From positions 1 to 34,176 of IMG/VR virus record IMGVR_UViG_3300045999_002453: a stretch of DNA of 34,176 bases. One strand, 5' to 3'. The first letter of the stretch is position 1. Every line of letters starts with the position of its first letter. The stretch comes from a virus. Below the pieces are notes generated by a model that was not told the origin of the DNA, did not search any database, and saw nothing but the letters and a program-made list of their open reading frames with translations. A program made the position numbers and the translations under genes. This document shows, in pieces, positions 1 through 5,943 of the stretch.

Positions 1-126
1 GCAACAATAACAGCAGCCATTCAGCAGCTTGTAATTGACTTAAAATTTTATTCTATATGGTCAAAATGCAAGGCTATTTATCCTTTTGTTGGTGGGTCTG
101 CATCGGCACATAAATTTAATCTCAAA
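1..126. repeat. Terminal direct repeat, left copy
   Basis: These 126 bases are identical to 34048-34173. The three bases after the match differ (gac at 127-129, act at 34174-34176). The reading frame of the gene starting at 33928 continues exactly into the frame open from base 1, so the repeat marks a circular join rather than two gene copies. The repeat is most simply an assembly overlap of a circular or circularly permuted genome; a true short terminal redundancy cannot be excluded from sequence alone. Confidence 0.95.
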
Positions 127-720
127 GACCCACAAGACACTGACGGGGCTTTTCGATTGACTTTTTATGGTGGCTGGACACATAGCAGCAATGGCGGATT
201 ACCCAACGGCACAACTGGCTATGCAGACACATTTTTAACATTAAGTAATGCCGGGGCTTTTAATAACATACATTTGAGTTATTATTCAAGAACAAACACA
301 GCAGTTTCAAGCGGATTTCGCGTTGAAATAGGCCGTGGTAATAGTGCAGGCGGTACTTATGCAAATTTATATTTAAGATTGGACAGCGGCAATACCTTTG
401 GAGGAGATATGGGAAGTCGTGCCGTTAGTTCAACAAATACCAATTCAGCTTGTTTTGGTTTAATTTCTTCTACAAGTTCCACAAGTTTAAAATTGTATAA
501 GAATGGAAGTTTAATTACAAGCAATACAAATACACAAACAAATACACCTGCATCACTTAACTTTTTTTTAGGTGCAAATGGTGGTTCAACTTCTGCTGAT
601 GGATTTTCAGACAGACAATGCGCATTCGCTTCAATAGGCGACGGCCTAAGTGATACCGATGCGTCCAATTTATACAACGCTGTTCAGACATTTCAAACAA
701 CATTAGGGAGGCAGGTATGA
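1..720 (+). CDS. Receptor-binding/tail-fibre type protein, C-terminal part (gene spans the genome join)
   Basis: This is the 3' part of a gene that begins at 33928; joined across the repeat it encodes 279 residues. There is no stop between base 1 and 718 in this frame. The protein has a short N-terminal helix-rich part with the phrase AIYPFVGGSASAHKFNL, then a beta-rich, Ser/Thr/Gly/Asn-rich domain containing GGWTHSSNGG and LSYYSRTNT, which looks like a LamG/concanavalin-type jelly roll. This family is frequent as the last structural gene in Bacteroidota phages (recalled, not searched). It follows two other fibre-type genes and precedes the lysis genes, which fits a distal tail protein contacting the host surface. 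The exact receptor is not predictable. It ends in ATGA overlap with the next gene. Confidence 0.75.
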   Translation, partial: ATITAAIQQLVIDLKFYSIWSKCKAIYPFVGGSASAHKFNLKDPQDTDGAFRLTFYGGWTHSSNGGLPNGTTGYADTFLTLSNAGAFNNIHLSYYSRTNTAVSSGFRVEIGRGNSAGGTYANLYLRLDSGNTFGGDMGSRAVSSTNTNSACFGLISSTSSTSLKLYKNGSLITSNTNTQTNTPASLNFFLGANGGSTSADGFSDRQCAFASIGDGLSDTDASNLYNAVQTFQTTLGRQV

Positions 721-959
721 TTTTAGTTTGGAAGTTTCCGGAAGGGGTTAATATAGACGATGTAAGGCAACTGCAAGGCACTGAGGGCAGCAGGTTAAAC
801 CCCGTGCAAGATGCGGAAGGTAATTGGATAGTAAGCGATGAAGAATATTGCATGGCTGAATTTCAGTTTTTGAAAAAAGATTACCCTCAAATTTGGGCAG
901 GCATGACACGAATTGAATATAGGCCAAAACCACAACCCCCAATAAATTATGAAGGATAA
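717..959 (+). CDS. Small hypothetical phage protein (80 aa)
   Basis: The start codon lies in an ATGA overlap with the stop of the fibre gene, showing translational coupling. The product is an acidic soluble 80-residue protein with no membrane segment and no motif I recognise; it contains EGNWIVSDEEY and a C-terminal proline-rich tail. Its position between the receptor-binding protein and the lysis genes suggests a small fibre accessory or assembly protein, but that is only inference. Confidence 0.7.
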   Translation: MILVWKFPEGVNIDDVRQLQGTEGSRLNPVQDAEGNWIVSDEEYCMAEFQFLKKDYPQIWAGMTRIEYRPKPQPPINYEG

Positions 960-1110
960 TTTGGACAATAGTATCATAGGCAGTTGGCTGTTATGGCTGG
1001 CCGGGTTTGCCTCAAAACTTCTGCCATTGATGCAATATCTATCATTTACGGCAGCATTTATTTTGTCTTGCATAGGCATATATCAAAAATTGAAAAATGG
1101 CAAAAAGTAA
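949..1110 (+). CDS. Small membrane protein, holin candidate (53 aa)
   Basis: A 53-residue reading frame starts with ATG at 949 inside the end of the previous gene and ends with TAA at 1108. It has two hydrophobic stretches, roughly residues 10-26 (GSWLLWLAGFAS) and 32-45 (SFTAAFILSCIGIY), and a basic C-terminus KLKNGKK. Two short membrane helices with a charged tail, just upstream of an endolysin gene, fit a class II holin or a related small membrane protein. It overlaps both neighbours and is therefore probably real. The function is inferred from topology and location only. Confidence 0.6.
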   Translation: MKDNLDNSIIGSWLLWLAGFASKLLPLMQYLSFTAAFILSCIGIYQKLKNGKK

Positions 1111-1216
1111 AGAGATAGTCAAGTGGCAGCCGAAATCTAAGCGCAAGTTAGGTCGGCACACGAAGTCTGAAAACAAGCATAGCAGAAGTAAAAAATACAG
1201 AGGGCAGGGAAGATGA
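1097..1216 (+). CDS. Small highly basic conserved phage peptide (39 aa)
   Basis: A 39-residue frame starting with ATG at 1097 and overlapping the preceding gene by 14 nt. About a third of the residues are Lys or Arg, with KRKLGRHTKS and a C-terminus KKYRGQGR. I recall very similar short basic peptides with a terminal YRGQGR next to lysis and tail genes in many Bacteroidota phages, which supports it being a real gene. It could bind nucleic acid, but its role is unknown. It ends in an ATGA overlap with the next gene. Confidence 0.7.
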   Translation: MAKSKEIVKWQPKSKRKLGRHTKSENKHSRSKKYRGQGR

Positions 1217-1392
1217 AACTAAAAAACTATTTTGAGCCGACACCCAAAAGATTTAGGGTGCTGGGCGACAGCATCGCGGCTATGTCGTTATTCATTGCTG
1301 GGCTAAACATCGACAATCCTAAGTTGATGTTGGCATCGGGAATATGTGGGGCGGTCGGTAAATTCATAACCAACTTTTTTGCAGAAGAATGA
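1213..1392 (+). CDS. Holin-like small membrane protein (59 aa)
   Basis: A 59-residue frame starting in ATGA overlap at 1213 and ending in ATGA overlap with the gene at 1389. The N-terminus NYFEPTPKRFRVLGDS is followed by two hydrophobic segments (about residues 20-32 and 37-55) ending in GKFITNFFAEE. The pattern PTPK-(K/R)-x-R-x-(I/L)-G-D followed by G-x-V-G-K-F-(I/L)-T-N-F-F is one I recall from small membrane proteins placed near endolysins in Bacteroidota phages. Together with the gene at 949 it gives two holin candidates; which of them forms the membrane lesion cannot be told from sequence. Confidence 0.7.
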   Translation: MKLKNYFEPTPKRFRVLGDSIAAMSLFIAGLNIDNPKLMLASGICGAVGKFITNFFAEE

Positions 1393-1928
1393 GGCTGTTT
1401 GTAATAGTTGCCGGGCTACTTATACTCACATGGGCAGTGAGTAGGATATTCACAAAGGTTGAATTGTACGGGCAAGGCGTTTTGGCCGATAGGAAAATAG
1501 ACAGCTTTGCACAAGTGGCAAATAGGGCTGTAAAACTTGCGGACTCATTACAAGCCATTTGCGACACTTTAAAACAAAAAAGGAGTGTGAGTATAGTCGA
1601 GGTTACAAAGTGGCGTGAAAGGCGTTTAAATGATACTTTTTGGGCTACTCTCGAAGATACTGCAAAGATTACCTACCTGCTGCAAGAAAATGACAGCCTA
1701 TTCAGGATTGTTGAATTGGACACTGAAATAATCGAAAAGCAAGACCGCACAATTTTGTCGCAAAAAGTGGCAATAAGTGCGAAAGATAGCGTGATAAATC
1801 GTACACAAAAGACTTTGAACGGCTTAGCGAATGAAAATGCAGCCATAAAAAAGGTAAATACAAGGGTTAAAAGACAACGAAACTGGTCATTTTTGGCTGG
1901 GGTGTTAATAGGAGTTATCGCAAAATGA
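1389..1928 (+). CDS. Spanin-like membrane-anchored coiled-coil protein (179 aa)
   Basis: One N-terminal hydrophobic segment (residues 3-20, FVIVAGLLILTWAVSRIF) is followed by a long helical, charged region with coiled-coil character, including ITYLLQENDSLFRIVELDTEIIEKQ and a Lys/Asn-rich stretch to residue 160, and a short hydrophobic C-terminal end (about 165-178). The single anchor plus periplasmic-length coiled coil placed between holin-like genes and the endolysin resembles an Rz-type inner-membrane spanin, although the C-terminal hydrophobic segment is unusual for that class. No companion outer-membrane lipoprotein gene is evident. The start and stop overlap neighbours by 4 nt. Confidence 0.6.
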   Translation: MRLFVIVAGLLILTWAVSRIFTKVELYGQGVLADRKIDSFAQVANRAVKLADSLQAICDTLKQKRSVSIVEVTKWRERRLNDTFWATLEDTAKITYLLQENDSLFRIVELDTEIIEKQDRTILSQKVAISAKDSVINRTQKTLNGLANENAAIKKVNTRVKRQRNWSFLAGVLIGVIAK

Positions 1929-2548
1929 GAAAGTTACAAGAGATTTTGAACGCCAACGGGGCAAAATTAGTTGTTGACGGCATCGTTGGGCAGCGCACAT
2001 TGACCGCACTTCACCAATATGTAAAGGCCAACATCGAAAAAAGAAAGTGGGTTATGCCAAAAGACGGGTTGGTGTGGATAAGAACCGACAAAAACTTAAC
2101 CAATACCTTTGACGATTTCGTTGCAGTGTACAAATCAGGACTTCCCGTTATGGCATTGCCTTGCTCAACAACCGCTGGGGATTATTATGTATTCAATCCG
2201 TTGACTGTTGGTGGCATAACCGGAACTGCAATCGCTTGTGAACAGCAGATAATCGGGGCGCATCAGTTCGTAACGGCTGCAAATTGGCGTTTCCTTTGGT
2301 TAAATGCGCCCTACTTTATGCAGGTGTTGCCGATTACAATCTACCGGGACGGCAATAAAAACCGCTTAATTGATAGCCACATAAAGCAATTTGGATTGTT
2401 TGGTATTAACCTGCATCGGGGCGGAGTTGCTGCCACAATTAACGGCTGGTCTGCCGGGTGTCATGTGGTGCAAGATGCAATGTGGTTTGAAGTTTGCAAA
2501 TTATTTGCAAACGGACAGCGCATAGATTATACGCTGTTTGAAGTTTAG
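1925..2548 (+). CDS. Endolysin candidate, L,D-transpeptidase/YkuD-like cysteine enzyme (207 aa)
   Basis: Residues 1-32 resemble a half peptidoglycan-binding repeat (LVVDGIVGQRTLTAL). The C-terminal half has a His at about 164 in NLHRGG followed by GWSAGC with Cys 179, recalling the H-x(n)-S-x-G-C catalytic signature of YkuD-type L,D-transpeptidases. In phages such proteins occur in the lysis module, where they probably cut or remodel cell-wall peptides. It is the last gene of the plus-strand late operon and directly follows holin- and spanin-like genes, which supports an endolysin role. No signal peptide is seen, so export would need the holin. Its stop codon abuts the 3' end of the converging tRNA gene. 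Confidence 0.7.
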   Translation: MRKLQEILNANGAKLVVDGIVGQRTLTALHQYVKANIEKRKWVMPKDGLVWIRTDKNLTNTFDDFVAVYKSGLPVMALPCSTTAGDYYVFNPLTVGGITGTAIACEQQIIGAHQFVTAANWRFLWLNAPYFMQVLPITIYRDGNKNRLIDSHIKQFGLFGINLHRGGVAATINGWSAGCHVVQDAMWFEVCKLFANGQRIDYTLFEV

Positions 2549-2664
2549 CTCCCGGTGTGAGGTTCGAACTCACAGCTCCCCCCTTTAAGTGTTTCGCACC
2601 GAGCCAGGCAGTCTACTAACTATTTAACCGGTGGGGGAATGTTGCCAATTTACACTAACCGGGC
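2549..2664 (-). tRNA. tRNA gene with a 43-nt insert at the anticodon loop; mature anticodon would be UAA
   Basis: Read on the minus strand from 2664: acceptor GCCCGGT pairs with ACCGGGA (2556-2550) in six of seven positions, with a G-A mismatch at 1:72. T8 and A9 are followed by a D arm GTGT/ACAT with A14, G18 G19 and A21, then CCCCC (2637-2633). The partner GGGGG is at 2582-2578. The T arm is GTGAG-TTCGAAC-CTCAC and A15-T48 can form the Levitt pair. Between 2632 and 2590 lie 43 extra bases. Without them the molecule is 73 nt with loop CTTAAAG (T33, anticodon TAA, A37), a class I shape. Discriminator G73 and the short variable loop are odd for leucine. The gene starts 5 nt after the stop of the 2669 gene, so it is likely co-transcribed with it. 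Confidence 0.7.
2590..2632 (-). other. Intron-like insert within the tRNA at 2549-2664
   Basis: This 43-nt segment separates tRNA position 31 from position 32. It is far too short for a group I or II intron. On the minus strand it contains ACCG and a later CGGT that can pair, the small hairpin AGT-TAGTAG-ACT, and near the 3' boundary GTG-CGAAA-CAC, whose last C is the first base of the downstream exon loop. It also contains TTAAAT followed 25 nt later by CGAAA, a spacing shared with the tRNA-like gene at 19542. Excision is inferred from the perfect tRNA left behind; no enzyme or mechanism is identified. Confidence 0.55.
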
Positions 2665-2668
2665 GGTT

Positions 2669-2932
2669 TTAATACAGCTTCATACACTGCATGATTTTTT
2701 CATTCACTTGTTTTGTCGTCATCAAAGTTAGCCATTCTTCGCTGCCCGTGCAAATCATTGTTAAAGGTGTCGACTTCGTGCTGCGGATATCTTCCATAAC
2801 ATACTCAACATTCCAAATGGCTATCTGAAATGTGGGCGCATCCCATAAATCAGGTTGCAGCCCCAAATCTTCAAGTTCTTCCCCTTCTTCATCGGCTGCC
2901 AGCACATCAATTATCAGTGGTCTTAATAGCAT
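2669..2932 (-). CDS. Hypothetical acidic protein (87 aa)
   Basis: A soluble acidic protein with an EEGEELEDLGLQPDLWD stretch near the N-terminus and a conserved-looking core FQIAIWNVEYV. I do not recognise the family. It overlaps the end of the metallophosphoesterase gene by 10 nt and is the last protein gene of the minus-strand unit, immediately upstream of the interrupted tRNA, so all three are probably on one transcript. Confidence 0.65.
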   Translation of the reverse strand: MLLRPLIIDVLAADEEGEELEDLGLQPDLWDAPTFQIAIWNVEYVMEDIRSTKSTPLTMICTGSEEWLTLMTTKQVNEKIMQCMKLY

Positions 2933-3924
2933 TTGCCGTCAATTATTCTGTAATTGTTCACTTTGAAATTGCCACCCTTTAAAATTTCCACGATTGCGCC
3001 CCCGTGATTTTGCCGGGTATATCCGAACGGGTTATATTCCGGGGTAAGGGTACAATGGCAGCCAATCGAATAACACACGATTTGGTCGCGTTTAAGGTTG
3101 TTTTCGTGGTGTGTGCTGGTTTGGTGGTGGTGTCCTATTAAGAGTGAAGATTTTGCCCTTAAAAACGCCCCCCGTGCTGGGTTAACCGGAGCAGAAATAC
3201 CCTTCTGCAATTCATGCCCGTGCAATATGTCAAGTTTTCCGGCTCTTATTCTTTCCCGATACACCACATCAATGCCAAATTTTTTTAACTGCAACTGGTC
3301 TTCAAGTCCTATGCCGTCAAGTTCCGCAATCGCACGGGCGTTGGTGAGCAGGTAATTCCGCATCCGTTCTTCGTGGTTTCCAAATTTGTAAACTATCGGA
3401 ATGTCCCCAAATTCATCACGCAATAACTGAAAAAAAGACCGGGTCATTTCAAGTTCGGTTTTGATTGACGGCCTACCGACTTCCTTAATAAAGCGGCTCA
3501 CCTCGTACATATCAATAATATCCCCATTCAACACAATGCCGTCAACCCTTGCATTTTTGGCGAAGTTTAAAGACGCGGCAATCGCTGTCGGGTCATGCTC
3601 AGGGAAGTGAATATCGGACATAACCAGCCAGCATCCGGGTTTAAGGATTTTTTCTTTTGGCTCTGGCAGTTTCGTGAATAGCTTGTATTTGCGTAGCCCG
3701 TCTTCGATTGTGCTGGGTTGCGAAAATCCGGGCAATGCCTTGGTGTTTGTTTTGTTTGAGCCAGTCAATGACCTGACAATGTTCCGCACCGCATCAATGC
3801 CGCTAAATAACCCATGGTTTTCGTTGTAAATAAGGCGGCTCAGGGTTTGTTTTGGAATGGTAAGTTGATTGTTTTCATCGCAATATTTGCGGATGTAACT
3901 TTCGACAAGTTGTGTTTTGTTCAT
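2923..3924 (-). CDS. Calcineurin-like metallophosphoesterase (333 aa)
   Basis: The protein carries the ordered metal-binding motifs of the calcineurin-like phosphoesterase superfamily: SDIHFP (D104, H106), NGDIID (D135), GNHEE (N183, H184), HGHE (H235, H237) and GHHH (H265-267). The family hydrolyses phosphomono- or diesters using a two-metal centre; the substrate here is unknown. The first 95 residues form a separate helical region with a possible helix-turn-helix feel (IPKQTLSRLIY) before the catalytic domain. It heads a short minus-strand unit lying just downstream of a terminator, with a GGTACATTTA element between terminator and start. Involvement in nucleic acid processing, perhaps RNA or DNA end repair, is possible but not shown. 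Confidence 0.85.
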   Translation of the reverse strand: MNKTQLVESYIRKYCDENNQLTIPKQTLSRLIYNENHGLFSGIDAVRNIVRSLTGSNKTNTKALPGFSQPSTIEDGLRKYKLFTKLPEPKEKILKPGCWLVMSDIHFPEHDPTAIAASLNFAKNARVDGIVLNGDIIDMYEVSRFIKEVGRPSIKTELEMTRSFFQLLRDEFGDIPIVYKFGNHEERMRNYLLTNARAIAELDGIGLEDQLQLKKFGIDVVYRERIRAGKLDILHGHELQKGISAPVNPARGAFLRAKSSLLIGHHHQTSTHHENNLKRDQIVCYSIGCHCTLTPEYNPFGYTRQNHGGAIVEILKGGNFKVNNYRIIDGKCY

Positions 3925-3937
3925 TCAACTATAAATG

Positions 3938-3947
3938 TACCAAAAGA
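3938..3947 (-). promoter_or_regulatory. GGTACATTTA motif upstream of the metallophosphoesterase gene
   Basis: On the minus strand this ten-base word lies 13 nt before the start codon at 3924 and just after the terminator T-run. Five exact copies of the word occur in the genome; two of the others lie 6 nt before a late start codon in non-coding sequence and one lies 5 nt before an alternative internal start. It resembles a Bacteroidota -7 box (TAnnTTTG) with a changed last base, so it may be a promoter element. Confidence 0.45.
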
Positions 3948-3970
3948 AAAATGGGGACGATTGCCCCCAT
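3941..3970 (-). terminator. Rho-independent terminator, minus strand
   Basis: A stem ATGGGG/CCCCAT with an 8-nt loop spans 3951-3970 and, on the minus strand, is followed by TTTTTCTTTT. It would end transcripts coming from the 4117-and-upstream gene chain before the metallophosphoesterase unit. Confidence 0.75.
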
Positions 3971-4051
3971 GTTCAAAATAAATTGGTGTTCAAGATTGAT
4001 GAACAAATCCGTCAGTGTTTAAGTTGACTTTTTAAAGTTTTCGTCAGGTTC

Positions 4052-4124
4052 TAAGCTAACAATGTGCAACCGCAATTAGGCGTGAATGCAAGGTGTCAAC
4101 TGCGGCTGCACGGCTGTTAGCTTA
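4052..4124. repeat. Large imperfect inverted repeat (attC-like or structured RNA)
   Basis: The outer arms TAAGCTAACA (4052-4061) and TGTTAGCTTA (4115-4124) are perfectly complementary over 10 bp. The inner arms GTGCAACCGCA (4064-4074) and TGCGGCTGCAC (4101-4111) pair except for one central mismatch. The two helices are separated by unequal spacers, AT on one side and GGC on the other, and a 26-nt centre remains unpaired. The stop codon of the 4117 gene lies in one arm. The design of two paired boxes with asymmetric extrahelical bases resembles an integron attC site, but the outer boxes match the attC consensus only in part. A structured 3' RNA is an equal alternative. Confidence 0.6.
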
Positions 4125-4314
4125 ACCTCCCCTCCTTCTTTTCGATGTCGATTTGCCTCCGCAACTCTGCCCAAGCGTTAAATGTTTCATTCGCATTTTC
4201 AACCGCTTTGTCGCGTTCAAAAGTGTAAGGTGTGGCTTCGGGGTGTTCAATGGTTTTGGTGGGAATTACGAGCCAATAAAGGAAGTAGGTAAGCACCCCA
4301 GCAATGATAATCAT
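4117..4314 (-). CDS. Small membrane-anchored protein (65 aa)
   Basis: I chose the ATG at 4314, which overlaps the stop of the upstream gene and follows GGAGGTGCAAA; the in-frame codons further upstream encode an Arg-rich stretch that is just the neighbour's gene in another frame. The product starts MIIIAGVLTYFLYWLVIP, one N-terminal membrane helix, followed by a charged helical tail ending IDIEKKEGRLS. No family recognised. Last gene of the long early chain before the terminator at 3941-3970. Confidence 0.65.
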   Translation of the reverse strand: MIIIAGVLTYFLYWLVIPTKTIEHPEATPYTFERDKAVENANETFNAWAELRRQIDIEKKEGRLS

Positions 4315-4511
4315 TTTGCACCTCCTTCTTCTTCGCCCCATTCTATGGCAACGGCAATTTTAATTCCTTCTTTTATTCCTTGGTTGTAGGCTTCTTTTCT
4401 CTGCTGTTCTTGCATTTCTATTGCTTGTTTAAATGCTTCAAATGCTGCTCTGCTTGATGACCACTCAAAAGGTATCTGCTCAAATAACCACTCTACTGCT
4501 GTTTGTTTCAT
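4311..4511 (-). CDS. TAVEWL-family small protein (66 aa)
   Basis: The start at 4511 is in ATGA overlap with the upstream gene. The product begins MKQTAVEWLFEQ and continues with a helical region rich in Glu and Gln (AIEMQEQQRKEAYNQG). This MxQTAVEWL opening followed by a QA-x-EM-x-E/Q-Q helix is a small-protein family I recall as widespread and often duplicated in Bacteroidota phages; function unknown. A shortened relative occurs at 4759-4824, beginning MTQTAVEWLVKQ. Confidence 0.75.
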   Translation of the reverse strand: MKQTAVEWLFEQIPFEWSSSRAAFEAFKQAIEMQEQQRKEAYNQGIKEGIKIAVAIEWGEEEGGAK

Positions 4512-4756
4512 AGTTTTTCTATTTCTTGTTTTACTTCTTGCCAATATTTCATTCTTGGTGAAATCACATCCATAGATACTGATGGTTCTATTTGTGCTAT
4601 AATTTCATCAACTGCTATTAATGCACATTCCTTTGTTCTCTGCCAACTATTATATTCCCAAGACAAATCTCCATCGGTTGTTGTTACATATCTTTCTAAT
4701 GGTAATTTTTGATAGAACGCATCGCATAGTTGCGTTGCTTTTTCTTTTGGTGTCAT
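4508..4756 (-). CDS. MTPK-family small protein, copy 1 (82 aa)
   Basis: Starts MTPKEKATQLCDAF and has the core KECALIAVDEII and the C-terminus YWQEVKQEIEKL. It is a clear paralogue of the gene at 6299-6550, which has MTPKDKAKELFNKF, KECALIAVDGII and YWQQVKKEIEEL at the same places, with a divergent middle. The family is common in Bacteroidota phages and of unknown function. Coupled by ATGA to the downstream TAVEWL gene. Confidence 0.75.
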   Translation of the reverse strand: MTPKEKATQLCDAFYQKLPLERYVTTTDGDLSWEYNSWQRTKECALIAVDEIIAQIEPSVSMDVISPRMKYWQEVKQEIEKL

Positions 4757-4758
4757 AA

Positions 4759-4824
4759 CTAATCTTTTTTAAAGGTTTCGTTGTAGTATTGTTTAACTAA
4801 CCACTCTACTGCTGTCTGTGTCAT
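4759..4824 (-). CDS. Mini TAVEWL-family peptide, probably truncated paralogue (21 aa)
   Basis: The frame MTQTAVEWLVKQYYNETFKKD ends at TAG (4761-4759). Its first residues match the 66-aa gene at 4311-4511, and it is preceded by the same GGAGGTGCAAA leader found before the 4314 start. It overlaps the upstream stop by ATGA. It is either a remnant of a duplicated gene or a functional microprotein. Confidence 0.5.
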   Translation of the reverse strand: MTQTAVEWLVKQYYNETFKKD

Positions 4825-5036
4825 TTTGCACCTCCGTAATTTTGGACATAATAATCTGCCGCATCGTCGTAAGCCTCAGCCATGTCGTTGCGTTTGCAGT
4901 CCAAGTCTTCACGCCCGGCATAATAGGCTTGTTTGATATGGCTTTCTTCATACATCATCCACTTGATTGCCTCGGCTCTTAATATTGGCCACCCTGCTTT
5001 GTGCAAGTCTTGGATGACTAATTGTACGGGTGTCAT
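4821..5036 (-). CDS. Hypothetical small protein (71 aa)
   Basis: Begins MTPVQLVIQDLHKAGWP and contains an acidic AYDDAADYYVQNYGGAK tail. The middle (EESHIKQAYYAGREDL) resembles the helix of the TAVEWL family, in which an E-x-x-x-I/Q-x-A-Y/F pattern recurs, so it may be a distant relative. Function unknown. Overlaps neighbours at both ends by 4 nt. Confidence 0.65.
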   Translation of the reverse strand: MTPVQLVIQDLHKAGWPILRAEAIKWMMYEESHIKQAYYAGREDLDCKRNDMAEAYDDAADYYVQNYGGAK

Positions 5037-5437
5037 GCTTCCACCTCCCTCAATGCTATGGTGTCTCCACCGGGTGTATAGTTGGCAGGGGTAATCACTT
5101 CACCGTCTTCGGTGATTGGCTGCACATTCTTTTCTTCGGACTTGTAAGCCCACTTGGCAAGGTCTTCGATTGTTTTCATCTTGAACTTTGCGGCGTTCCA
5201 ATCGTCTATGTGGTCGAATGTCCAGCGTCCGGGCAGTGCCTTCTGCTGAATTTCAAACCCCATAAATGTGAAAGTCTTGCCGTGCTTACTGGCTTCATCA
5301 ATGGCAAGTGATTTGATTTGCTCTTTGGCTGCTTTGACCTGCGCCTCTAATTTGTGAAGGGCGCAATAGATTTCAAGTGGGTTGGCATTGCCTTCCTCAA
5401 CTGCGAAAATCATGTCGGTAATGTCTGGTGTAATCAT
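5033..5437 (-). CDS. Conserved early protein next to the annealing protein (134 aa)
   Basis: Residues 10-60 are predicted helical (YCALHKLEAQVKAAKEQIKS), followed by a mixed region KTFTFMGFEIQQKALPGRWTFDH and a C-terminal part. The layout, a helical N-terminus with a K-x-FTF-x-GF-E-I core beside a Rad52/Erf-type gene, is typical of small phage recombination partners of unknown biochemistry. It is separated from the Rad52-like gene by only 2 nt. Confidence 0.65.
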   Translation of the reverse strand: MITPDITDMIFAVEEGNANPLEIYCALHKLEAQVKAAKEQIKSLAIDEASKHGKTFTFMGFEIQQKALPGRWTFDHIDDWNAAKFKMKTIEDLAKWAYKSEEKNVQPITEDGEVITPANYTPGGDTIALREVEA

Positions 5438-5439
5438 AG

Positions 5440-5904
5440 TTATTTGTTTGGTATTATTATTATTTCTTTATAATTCCCAGCGTTCACCCACTCCACTAAC
5501 TTGTCAAGTTTAGCGTAAGCCCAATCAGGGATAAATTTGCCGTCGGTTTCTATCATTACACGGGGGTAGGCATAAAGGCAACGACCTAAACCAAATTGAA
5601 CGGCTGCGCGTTTCATTGCATCGGATATGCCGCCCTTCTCAGGTTCGATGTTGGTTTTGGATGCTCCGTCTTCCCGATAAACAAATTTCTTGTCAACCGT
5701 TACGGATAAGCGGCAAATAAAGCCATTGGCGATTTCGCGGAACTCCGATGTCCAGTTACTCGCCCCAAAGGCTTCGTCAAAGCGTTCCATAACGCAGCGG
5801 TTGGTGATGTACGGCACGACAATGAGTTTGCCAGTGCTGGTCTGTTGTTGCACACGCCATTCGATTTCGTTGGCAGTGATTGGTTTTTTTAGTATGTCAT
5901 TCAT
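5440..5904 (-). CDS. Rad52/Sak-type single-strand annealing protein (154 aa)
   Basis: The signature DGASKTNIEPEKGGISDAM followed by KRAAVQFGLGRCLY is characteristic of the Rad52/Rad22 family of single-strand DNA annealing proteins, and the N-terminal EWRVQQQT plus FDEAFGASNW also fit. The family anneals complementary DNA in phage recombination and replication. At 154 residues it has only the DNA-binding core. It heads its own unit: a well-formed Bacteroidota promoter (5913-5943) lies 8 nt before the ATG, implying an almost leaderless mRNA. Confidence 0.88.
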   Translation of the reverse strand: MNDILKKPITANEIEWRVQQQTSTGKLIVVPYITNRCVMERFDEAFGASNWTSEFREIANGFICRLSVTVDKKFVYREDGASKTNIEPEKGGISDAMKRAAVQFGLGRCLYAYPRVMIETDGKFIPDWAYAKLDKLVEWVNAGNYKEIIIIPNK

Positions 5905-5912
5905 AATGGGTA

Positions 5913-5943
5913 CAAATATAGTGTAAAAAACTAAACTTGCAAA
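5913..5943 (-). promoter_or_regulatory. Bacteroidota-type promoter for the recombination genes
   Basis: On the minus strand TTTG (5943-5940), 19 nt, then TATATTTG (5920-5913), an exact match to the TTTG-N19/20-TAnnTTTG consensus of the Bacteroidota housekeeping sigma factor. The box ends 8 nt before the ATG at 5904. Confidence 0.8.

Noticed and set aside
2549-2632. Alternative tRNA using ACCGGT at 2632-2627 as its 5' acceptor arm
   Set aside because: Only five acceptor pairs form and no anticodon arm exists; the longer gene starting at 2664 satisfies all conserved positions.
2590-2632. Hammerhead ribozyme, suggested by CGAAA
   Set aside because: The required CTGATGA element and the three-stem layout are missing in both tRNA-like genes.
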